Below, piece after piece: positions 1-6,057 of a stretch of DNA of 12,669 nucleotides. Each line of letters opens with the position of its first letter. Position 1 is the first letter of the stretch. The notes beneath the pieces were generated by a model, which was not told the DNA's origin, made no database searches, and saw only the letters and a list, made by a program, of their open reading frames with translations. The stretch spans positions 1 to 12,669 of the forward strand of contig CAZQEN010000224.1 of assembly GCA_964591605.1 (NCBI GenBank). The letters are read 5' to 3'. Source of the stretch: CAYLLT01 sp964591605. GTDB lineage: Bacteria; Planctomycetota; Phycisphaerae; UBA1845; PWPN01. The position numbers were made by a program, and so were the translations under genes.

Positions 1-2424
1 GGCTCCCCACAGCTCGAATGTCGACGCGTCGAAACACGTCGGCGCCAGCAGCAGCACGCGGAGCTTCTCGGAAAACGGCACGTAGGTTGGACCGCAGACC
101 AGCCGCACCACCGCCCGATGGGGAACCATCACCCCCTTGGGCGATCCCGTCGAGCCTGACGTGTACATGATGTAGGCCGTGTCCTCGGGAGTCGTCTCCA
201 CGCGAGGATAGCACGCCGCGCCGCCGGGGTTGTCGTCCTGGAAGGCTTCCAGGGGCAGAACCGGGACTCTTCCGCCTCTCACGCCCGCCAGATCGTCGCG
301 ATGCGTCAGCACGGCGGCCGCATCTGAATCCTCGAGCAGGTAATTCAGTCGATAGGCCGGGTACGTCGGATCGAGCGGGAGATAACAGGCACCCGCCTTC
401 AGAATGCCCAGCACGCCGCTCACGTAGTCGGCGGATCGGTCTACCGCGATGGCCACCGTCCGCCCCCGATTCACGCCGAGATCCTGCAGCCTCTGCGCGA
501 TCCGGTTCGCCCGCCCGTTCAGGTCGGCGTACGTCAGGCTCGCTGCCCCGTCGATCACCGCCGGCGCATCCGGTTGCCGCTCGACCTGGCCCTCGAACAT
601 TTCGTGGAGACACTGGTCCCGCGGGTAGGGCCTTTGCGTGGCATTGAACGACCGGATGACGAGTTGCCGCTCGGCCGCATCCAGCATAGACAGCCGCGAC
701 AGACGCTCGTCCGGCGCGGCGGTGACCGCCCCGAGCAGATTCCTCAGGTGCCGCAGCAGGTTTCGCATGGCGCCTTCATCGAATTCCTCCGTCCGGTATT
801 CGACGATGGCCTCCAGTCCCTGACGGGCCTCGATGAATGTCAGCGTGAGGGAAAACTTGCTCGATCGCGTGCTCAGACGAATCGACGATGCCTCCACCCC
901 GTGAATCTGCAGGCACGGGTCCGGTCCGTCGCGAAGGACCAGCACGGTCTGACAGAGCGCGTTGCCTTCCGGCGATCCTGTCCCGCGGAGCCGGCGCACG
1001 ATGGTCTCGAAGGGTGCATCCTGGTGCTCGTACGCTTCGCAGAGGCGGCGATGCGTTCTTTGGACCAGGGTTCGGAAGCTCTCACGTCCGTCGATGTCCA
1101 CCCGGATCGGAAGCAGGTTCAGGAAAAACCCCGCCGTCTCCTCGAAGTCTGCCGATGATCGCTGCGTCACCGGCGTCCCGATGATGAAGCGCTCCTGGCG
1201 GCAGTACTTCCACAGGAGCACGCTCCAGGCCGCCAGCAGCGTGGGGAAAAGGGTCGTCCCGCACTCGCGGCCGATCGCCCTCAGGTGGCCAGCAGTTTCA
1301 GGCGGCAGAACATCGCGAATCTCATCACCGCGCCACGACGCCGTGGGCGCCGGCGTCCGGCGGATCGGAAGGCTCAACTCGCCCGGCGCATCGCCCAGGT
1401 GCTCCCGCCAGTAGGCCATGTCCTCCTCGCAGCGGCCCCCCGCGGTGTATTGCTGCTGCTGCATCGCGAACCGCGCGTACGCGGGCGGGGGCAGCTCCGC
1501 GTCAGTCCCACCTCGCTCATACAGGGCGCTCCACTCCCGCAGAAGAAGCTGCACGGTCCATTCATCGCAGATGATGTGATGCAGCACCAGGAGCAGAACG
1601 TGCTCTGCGTCGGACACGCGGAACAACACCACTCGACACAGCGGCGCCGCCGCCAGGTCAAACGGTCGCATCGCCTCCGCCTCAAGCCGGCATTGCAGAT
1701 CCCGCTCGCGCACCCCGGCGGATCCCCCCGCGACTTCCTCCACCCGGATCCGCAGCCTGCCCGTGTCGTCCACCCGCCGCACCGGCTGGCCCTGCACCTC
1801 GTGGTAGGACGTTCGCAGAATCTCATGCCTGCGCGCAAGCTGATCGAGCCCGCCCTGCAGGCGTGCCAGGTCCAGCGGCCCTTTCAGGCGCGACGCAAAC
1901 GGCTCGTTGTAGGCGGGGCTCTCCGGCCACCGCTGCTGCTCGAACCAGAGCCGCTTCTCGCCGGATGACAGAGGCGCATGAGGCAGTTCCGCGATCTCAC
2001 GCTGTATCGCCTGGCTGGCTGGTTGCTCCCTGGCGTGAAAAGGGGCTTGATCCTTCTGTGCGAAGCCCTCGGCACGGGGGACGGACGGGATCGCCGCGGG
2101 CAGATCGTGCACGTCGCGCCCCTGCTCCCGGTATCGGGCATCGAGCACGCCCGCCAGGCCGGCGCACGTCGGATGTTCAAACAGGTCGCGAAGTGTGATC
2201 GGAATCCCCAGGGCCTTCCGGACCCGTCCGATCACAATGGCGGCCTTCAGGCTGTGCCCACCCAGGTCAAAGAAATCATCGGAAGGCCCGATCCCTGTCC
2301 TTCCCAGCACCTGCTGCCACGTCGCCGCGAGCCAGGCCGCCAGAGCGCTGACGGGCTCGGGTGGTTCCTCTTTCTCAAACCTCTGTGCGGCATCGGTCGA
2401 CTGTCGATTCGGCCATTGCGTCAT
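1..2424 (-). CDS. Nonribosomal peptide synthetase, N-terminal part (carrier-condensation-adenylation), truncated by the window edge
   Basis: The minus-strand frame is open from the ATG at 2424 to position 1, giving 808 residues, and it continues off the left end. Domains in order: a peptidyl carrier domain (about 25-95) with DDFFDLGGHSL, where Ser58 is the phosphopantetheine site; a condensation domain (about 149-585) with LSSGEKRLWF (C1), RRHEILRTSY, RPFDL, HHIICDEW (His282/His283, Asp287) and GFFLNLLPIR (432-441); and an adenylation domain from about 609 with LTYADLN, LKAGACYLPLDPTY, the ATP-loop motif TSGSTGSPKG (755-764) and FDASTFELWG (798-807). The enzyme would activate an amino acid and join it to an acyl or aminoacyl group carried on the first thiolation domain, in the cytoplasm. 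There is no adenylation domain before the first carrier, so that carrier is loaded by another protein. The first ATG has a poor ribosome site; an in-frame GTG at 2577 is possible, but its extension is low-complexity. The domain calls are near certain; the product is unknown. Confidence 0.95.
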   Translation of the reverse strand, partial: MTQWPNRQSTDAAQRFEKEEPPEPVSALAAWLAATWQQVLGRTGIGPSDDFFDLGGHSLKAAIVIGRVRKALGIPITLRDLFEHPTCAGLAGVLDARYREQGRDVHDLPAAIPSVPRAEGFAQKDQAPFHAREQPASQAIQREIAELPHAPLSSGEKRLWFEQQRWPESPAYNEPFASRLKGPLDLARLQGGLDQLARRHEILRTSYHEVQGQPVRRVDDTGRLRIRVEEVAGGSAGVRERDLQCRLEAEAMRPFDLAAAPLCRVVLFRVSDAEHVLLLVLHHIICDEWTVQLLLREWSALYERGGTDAELPPPAYARFAMQQQQYTAGGRCEEDMAYWREHLGDAPGELSLPIRRTPAPTASWRGDEIRDVLPPETAGHLRAIGRECGTTLFPTLLAAWSVLLWKYCRQERFIIGTPVTQRSSADFEETAGFFLNLLPIRVDIDGRESFRTLVQRTHRRLCEAYEHQDAPFETIVRRLRGTGSPEGNALCQTVLVLRDGPDPCLQIHGVEASSIRLSTRSSKFSLTLTFIEARQGLEAIVEYRTEEFDEGAMRNLLRHLRNLLGAVTAAPDERLSRLSMLDAAERQLVIRSFNATQRPYPRDQCLHEMFEGQVERQPDAPAVIDGAASLTYADLNGRANRIAQRLQDLGVNRGRTVAIAVDRSADYVSGVLGILKAGACYLPLDPTYPAYRLNYLLEDSDAAAVLTHRDDLAGVRGGRVPVLPLEAFQDDNPGGAACYPRVETTPEDTAYIMYTSGSTGSPKGVMVPHRAVVRLVCGPTYVPFSEKLRVLLLAPTCFDASTFELWGA

Positions 2425-2746
2425 GGAAGCAGATCGCCGTTGGTGTAGGTTCTGGCCGGAAGAGGGAAAGGCCGCACCGGGCCGCCATGTCAGAATGGGG
2501 CCGGACGATGTTCTCCGCCGGCAGGGCGGCCGCTGCCTGAAAGGGGCCGTCGGTTGCGCCGTCTTCGAACGGCTCACGCGCGAAGCCCGTCAACTCTCCC
2601 CGATCCGGATACCCGCTGGCGCGATCGTGACCGCTCGCACATCCCGGCCGTGCCGGGAGTGCCGGGACGGCTCCGGTCCCGCGAAGGCGGCCCATCGACC
2701 GCCTCCACCAGCTGGTCTGCCCGCACGACATGTGGGCATGTCCGCC

Positions 2747-2752
2747 ATTATA
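2747..2752 (-). promoter_or_regulatory. Candidate -10 box (TATAAT, minus strand) for the NRPS gene
   Basis: The minus strand reads TATAATG from 2752 down to 2746, a perfect match to the bacterial -10 consensus in GC-rich surroundings. No good -35 lies 17 bases upstream. It would start a transcript near 2740 and leave a leader of about 315 bases before the NRPS ATG. A direct role is inferred; a closer promoter that I cannot recognise may exist. Confidence 0.4.
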
Positions 2753-3240
2753 CCTCCGGGGCCGCGCGATGATACGAGACCCACCACCGACCACCCGCGC
2801 ACAGGCCCATAACTGCGAAGTGAGGTGGACCGGCACCTATCTCTTCCGATAGGGGGGTGACCCAGCCGGCCGTTGGGCAGGCGACCCTCCGCGGCAACAT
2901 GGAACAGCCCGGATTCCGATCGCCTGAGGCCCCGGCCGCGTCTCCCGCCCGGAGCGCCCGCCTTGTTTATCCCATGATGAGGCCCGCCCGCATCATCCAC
3001 CTCGCCCACAGGTTGCAGCGGCCGACAAACCCGCCGCGCAGCGAAGCTCCCCGGCCGCCAGCGTTGTTCAGCCGCACTGCATCCGCAGGGGCACACGAGC
3101 GAACCCGCCCCCAATACGCTCCCATCCGGCACCGCATTCCCGAACACCGCGATTTTTCCCTGCCCCGCCCGCTTCCCCGCCTCGAAACCCAGCCCCAAGC
3201 CGGCCCCTGCATGCCCGCCCTCGGCCGCGGCCACGCGCCA

Positions 3241-3426
3241 GCGCAAATCGAAGCCAAAAACCGGCTCTCAGCCCCATCGCGCCTCCCGCCAGCGGGGTGC
3301 GAGTGCAAATCGAAGCCAAACCCCTTCCCCTGCCGCCACCGAGGCCTGCCGCTGCCACCTGCCAGCGCAAAACGAACCCAATCGGTCACTGGGTATACTC
3401 ATATAACTCATTGTTGTGTAAAATCT
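3241..3426. repeat. Degenerate 62-bp periodic repeat, three units
   Basis: The motif GCAAATCGAAGCCAAA occurs at 3243 and 3305, and a diverged form GCAAAACGAACCCAAT occurs at 3367. The copies are exactly 62 bases apart, and each is preceded by a similar 5-7 base stretch (GCGCCA, GGTGCGA, CTGCCA). The rest of each 62-base unit is poorly conserved. The third unit runs into the AT-rich island. I recall similar GCAAAACGAACCCAAT-like runs in planctomycete intergenic DNA, but this was not searched. Function unknown; not coding. Confidence 0.55.
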
Positions 3427-3553
3427 TGCGGCAGGACCCTGAACACGCCCAGGCCGGACCCCACACTCCGGCCCGACCACCGTCTCCAACCCCTTTGCAG
3501 GCACTGCCGGAACTCCGTCAGGCCGCGCAGTCCTCCCCACGAAGCCTTGCCGC

Positions 3554-3578
3554 TATAATGCCACCGCGTCTCCGAGGA
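3554..3578 (+). promoter_or_regulatory. Candidate -10 box and ribosome binding site of the SDR gene
   Basis: TATAAT at 3554-3559 is a perfect -10 hexamer, and GAGGA at 3574-3578 is a good Shine-Dalgarno site 9 bases before the ATG at 3588. A transcript from this box would begin near 3566 and include the ribosome site. The in-frame ATG at 3558 lies inside the -10 box and would not be transcribed, which supports 3588 as the start. No clear -35 is visible. Confidence 0.6.
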
Positions 3579-3587
3579 TATGTCGAG

Positions 3588-4352
3588 ATGTTGCAGGAGT
3601 TTTCACTCCAGGGTCGATCCGCGCTGGTCACCGGCGGCAGCAAGGGGCTGGGCTACGCGATGAGCAGTGCCCTGGCCCGGGCCGGCGCCGTCGTGGCTGT
3701 TACCGGCCGCCAGCGCGAGACCATCACCGCCGCCGCGGATCGCCTCGCCGCCGAGACCGGCCGCCGGATCATTCCCCTCGTCGCCGACGTGACCCGATCC
3801 GACCAGGTCGAGCGCATGGTCGCCGATGCGATCCGAGCCCTCGGCCAGCTCGACATCCTTGTCAACAATGCCGGCATCAACATCCGCCAGAGGGTGACCG
3901 ACCAGCCCGAGGCCGATTTTCGCAAGGTTATGGACACCAACCTCCTCGGCACCTTCCTGGTCTCTCAGCAGGCAGGGCGGCACATGGTCGAGCGCCGCCG
4001 CGGCTCGGTGATCAACGTGGGCAGCATGCTCGCGTTTGTCGGCCTGCCCGAGCGGCCCAGCTATACCGCCAGCAAGGGCGCCGTCGTGCAACTCACCCGG
4101 ACCATGGCCCTCGAATGGGCTTCACTGGGAGTTAGAGTGAATGCACTCTGTCCGGGTCCGATCGTCACCGAGATCAATACGCCGGTGCTCGCGAATCCGG
4201 CGGCCAGCGAGTTCTTCGTGAGCCGAATCCCCCTCGGACGCTGGGGCCGGCCCGAGGAAGTCGGGCCCGCCGTCGTCTTTCTCGCCAGCGACGCCTCGAG
4301 CTTCATGACCGGCGCCACGCTGGTCATCGACGGCGGCTGGACCGCGCAATGA
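3588..4352 (+). CDS. Short-chain dehydrogenase/reductase (SDR), gluconate 5-dehydrogenase/KduD-like
   Basis: This is a 254-residue classical SDR, the usual family length. It has the cofactor motif TGGSKGLG (15-22), Arg41 after the second beta strand (which favours NADP(H)), NNAG (93-96), Asn118, and the catalytic Ser146, Tyr159 (in SYTASKG) and Lys163. It ends with the usual LVIDGGW segment. By eye the opening MLQEFSLQGR and the stretch FLVSQQAGRHMVERRRGSVINV resemble gluconate 5-dehydrogenases and the KduD group, which act on keto-sugar acids. SDR substrate prediction is unreliable, and a 3-oxoacyl-ACP-reductase-like role cannot be excluded. The protein is cytoplasmic. The start was chosen from the promoter and ribosome-site geometry. 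The TlpA-like gene follows 12 bases after the stop, so the two are probably cotranscribed. A polysaccharide lyase gene lies downstream, which hints at uronate metabolism. Confidence 0.9.
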   Translation: MLQEFSLQGRSALVTGGSKGLGYAMSSALARAGAVVAVTGRQRETITAAADRLAAETGRRIIPLVADVTRSDQVERMVADAIRALGQLDILVNNAGINIRQRVTDQPEADFRKVMDTNLLGTFLVSQQAGRHMVERRRGSVINVGSMLAFVGLPERPSYTASKGAVVQLTRTMALEWASLGVRVNALCPGPIVTEINTPVLANPAASEFFVSRIPLGRWGRPEEVGPAVVFLASDASSFMTGATLVIDGGWTAQ

Positions 4353-4364
4353 GGAATTGCCGAC

Positions 4365-4883
4365 ATGAAGAACAAGAGCAGCCTGCTCGCCGGGCTGATC
4401 GTTCTGGTGATCGTGGGCGGACTGGTGGTTCACCGGTTGCGCGAAGACGAACCGTCGCCCGAGAACACCGGCACAAACCTCGCCCCGCAGGTCGTCACCA
4501 CGACCCTCGACGGTCAGACGTGGCGGCTCGCGGACCAGCGCGGTAAAGTGGTCCTCATTGACTTCTGGGCGACCTGGTGCGGTCCCTGCATCATGGCGAT
4601 GCCGCACATGCGGCAGGTCTATGAGCGGTTCAGGTCCAACCCGGACTTTCTCATGGTCGGCGTCTCCCTCGATGACCGGCCCGAGGACGTGCGGGCGTTC
4701 CTGCAGCGTCAGGAGCTCCCCTGGATCCAGCTCTACGACCCGGCCCAGCCGTTCGCCCGGGCGTTCAGGGTGAGCGCCATCCCGTCGGTGTGGGTCATCG
4801 GGCGCGATGGCCGGATCGCCGGCGGCTACCTCGACGGACCCGCCATCGAAAGCACGGTGGCGGCGGAGCTGGCCCGCAAATAG
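4365..4883 (+). CDS. Membrane-anchored TlpA/ResA-like thiol-disulfide oxidoreductase
   Basis: This 172-residue protein starts with a hydrophobic segment (about 7-22) after Lys2 and Lys4, which reads as a signal anchor or uncleaved signal peptide. It would place a thioredoxin domain outside the cytoplasmic membrane. The domain carries IDFWATWCGPC with the redox pair Cys72 and Cys75, and the cis-proline Pro140 in SAIPSVWVIGRDG. Such proteins reduce or shuffle extracytoplasmic disulfides, for example in cytochrome c maturation; the partner is not evident from the neighbours. Its ribosome site GAGGA (4351-4355) overlaps the stop codon of the SDR gene and lies 9 bases from the ATG, so translation is probably coupled. 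A 50-bp tandem repeat begins 18 bases after its stop. Confidence 0.92.
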   Translation: MKNKSSLLAGLIVLVIVGGLVVHRLREDEPSPENTGTNLAPQVVTTTLDGQTWRLADQRGKVVLIDFWATWCGPCIMAMPHMRQVYERFRSNPDFLMVGVSLDDRPEDVRAFLQRQELPWIQLYDPAQPFARAFRVSAIPSVWVIGRDGRIAGGYLDGPAIESTVAAELARK

Positions 4884-4901
4884 CCGCCCGCGCAGGCGGA
4901 T

Positions 4902-5179
4902 AGAGCCCGAAGCGCCAGCGAGGGGTTCGTGCGACGGCGCCCGATACGGACAGAGCCCGAAGCGCCAGCGAGGGGTTCGTGCGACGGCGCCCGATACGGA
5001 CAGAGCNNNNNNNNNNNNNNNNNNNNNNNNNNNNNNNNNNNNNNNNNNNNNNNNNNNNNNNNNNNNNNNNNNNNNNNNNNNNNNNNNNNNNNNNNNNNNN
5101 NNNNNNCCGAAGCGCCAGCGAGGGGTTCGTGCGACGGCGCCCGATACGGATAGAGCCCGAAGCGCCAGCGAGGGGTTCT
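4902..5179. repeat. 50-bp tandem repeat, at least three and a half visible copies around a gap
   Basis: The unit begins AGAGCCCGAAGCGCCAGCGA and ends GGCGCCCGATACGGAC, 50 bases in all. Two full copies lie at 4902-4951 and 4952-5001. A third starts at 5002 and runs into the Ns. Another copy is visible from 5107 to 5151, and a partial copy from 5152 diverges at about 5179. Copies are nearly identical, differing only at the last base (GGAC or GGAT). The unit has no stop codon in several frames, which produces long spurious open frames. The core GCCCGAAGCGCCAGCGAGGG is one I associate with dispersed planctomycete intergenic repeats. Function unknown. Confidence 0.9.
5007..5106. other. Assembly gap of 100 Ns inside the tandem repeat
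   Basis: Exactly 100 unresolved bases replace part of the 50-bp tandem array. One hundred Ns is a common placeholder for a gap of unknown size, so the true number of repeat copies is not known. The repeat phase is conserved across the gap as drawn: position 5107 matches unit base 6 if exactly two units are missing. Confidence 0.98.
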
Positions 5180-5202
5180 CGCGACAACCTCCCCGGCAGG
5201 GT

Positions 5203-5230
5203 GAACGCCTTGCCCGGCATGCCGGCGTTC
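5203..5230. repeat. Inverted repeat downstream of the tandem array
   Basis: Arms GAACGCC (5203-5209) and GGCGTTC (5224-5230) are perfect complements around 14 bases, and the interior contains the palindrome CCGGCATGCCGG (5214-5225). It lies between the end of the 50-bp repeat and the hydrolase gene. No T-run follows, so it is not an ordinary terminator. It contains the GCCCGGCAT word that recurs in the hairpins at 8196-8424. Confidence 0.6.
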
Positions 5231-5274
5231 GGCTTGCTGCCGGAATCACGATACGCAACCGGTGGTCGACCCAT

Positions 5275-6057
5275 ATGCTCGCGGCTTACCTGACGATTCT
5301 CATGGCAGTGTGGGCGACGGCCGTCGCGTGGAACCGCTGGTCCGTGCGCCGACACGACGGCGCCGGCGACCCGCGCCAGGGAGTGGTCATCTTCGTCGAG
5401 CCCGTCCGCTGGCTGTTCGTCATCTGGGGTTTCCGCAGTTTCTGCGAGGGTCTGCGGCGGGGGGGGTATCGCGGCCAGATCCGCCTCTTCCGCTGGAGCA
5501 CCACCGCCGGAGCCCTCCTTGTGGTTCCTGACGCGGTTCGCCGCAGCCGGCTCATCCGCCGTGCCACCCGCCTCGCCGAGCGCATCGAGCGCATGGCCGC
5601 ACCGGATCCCGCCTGCCCGATTCATCTCTGCGGCTATTCCAGCGGCTGCTACATCGTCCTGGAGGCGCTGCGGCGCTTGGAGCGGGCCCGCATCCGCAAC
5701 ACCATCCTGCTGGCCGGCACGATCTCGCCGCGGTATCCGCTTGAATCCCTCGACGCCCGCACCGACCGCCTCCTGCACGTGTATTCGCCCATCGATATCA
5801 TCAACCTGCTCGGCCCCATGCTCATCGGCACCAACGATCGCCACTGGATGCCGGCATGCGGAAGTGTCGGCTTTGCCGCCCGCCCGCCCGCCGTCCGGCA
5901 GCGCCGCTGGCGCCTCGGCGACCTGCGCTCGTGGTACCTGGGCGACCACTTCACCGTCGTCTCACCCCGCTTCGTCAGCATGCTCCTGGCCCCGCTCGTC
6001 CGTGAAGCGCCGCCCGCCCGCAGTTCCCTTCCCTGGTCTGCAGAGATGGCCACATGA
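5275..6057 (+). CDS. Alpha/beta-hydrolase-like protein with N-terminal hydrophobic segment
   Basis: The product is 260 residues. The N-terminus (about 1-19, MLAAYLTILMAVWATAVAW) is hydrophobic and followed by Arg-rich sequence, suggesting a membrane anchor. The nucleophile elbow is GYSSG at 120-124 (Ser122), preceded by the hydrophobic strand IHLC. Asp174 in YSPIDIINLLG and His225 in LGDHFTVV occupy plausible positions for the rest of a catalytic triad. I do not recognise a specific esterase or lipase family, and the usual HGxG oxyanion segment is not evident. The ATG at 5275 has a weak upstream GGTGG (5261-5265); the ATG at 5302 is an alternative that would remove part of the hydrophobic segment. 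The stop overlaps the ATG of the lyase gene (ATGA), so the two are translationally coupled and probably work together, perhaps on an acylated saccharide or on the lyase product. Function is inferred only. Confidence 0.75.
   Translation: MLAAYLTILMAVWATAVAWNRWSVRRHDGAGDPRQGVVIFVEPVRWLFVIWGFRSFCEGLRRGGYRGQIRLFRWSTTAGALLVVPDAVRRSRLIRRATRLAERIERMAAPDPACPIHLCGYSSGCYIVLEALRRLERARIRNTILLAGTISPRYPLESLDARTDRLLHVYSPIDIINLLGPMLIGTNDRHWMPACGSVGFAARPPAVRQRRWRLGDLRSWYLGDHFTVVSPRFVSMLLAPLVREAPPARSSLPWSAEMAT

Larger units (their letters stand above)
2425..3587. other. Long intergenic region between divergent NRPS and SDR genes
   Basis: I see no convincing gene in these 1,163 bases. Open frames exist on both strands, but their products are low-complexity Arg/Pro/Gly/Ala strings with no recognisable domain. 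The left part (2425-2752) would be the NRPS leader; it includes a possible hairpin with arms CGGGAC at 2663-2668 and GTCCCG at 2676-2681. From about 2850 to 3390 the plus strand is rich in C and poor in G (64 C against 25 G over 3121-3240, counted by hand). The right part holds a degenerate 62-bp repeat, an AT-rich island (about 3393-3424) and the SDR promoter, each listed separately. Confidence 0.7.

Noticed and set aside
2425..2577. N-terminal extension of the NRPS from an in-frame GTG at 2577
   Set aside because: The extra residues are Arg/Pro/Ser-rich and unlike any NRPS linker or docking domain I know; the ATG at 2424 starts shortly before the carrier domain. Not excluded.
574..2812. Several plus-strand and minus-strand open frames across the NRPS region
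   Set aside because: They are shadows of the NRPS frame, which shows carrier, condensation and adenylation motifs continuously.
2375..2836. 153-codon minus-strand frame in the NRPS leader
   Set aside because: It runs into the NRPS coding start in a different frame and shows no recognisable domain; in particular it lacks the conserved MbtH-like motifs that might be expected next to an NRPS.
3297..3587. N-terminal extension of the SDR
   Set aside because: The extension covers the repeat and the TATAAT box, and the family normally starts at the FSLQGRSALVTGG segment.
4902..5179. CRISPR array
   Set aside because: The 50-base units abut directly with no unique spacers, so this is a plain tandem repeat.
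4807..5274. Upstream extension of the hydrolase through the tandem repeat and gap
   Set aside because: The frame stays open only because the repeat lacks stops and the Ns translate as unknown; it also overlaps the TlpA-like gene in another frame.
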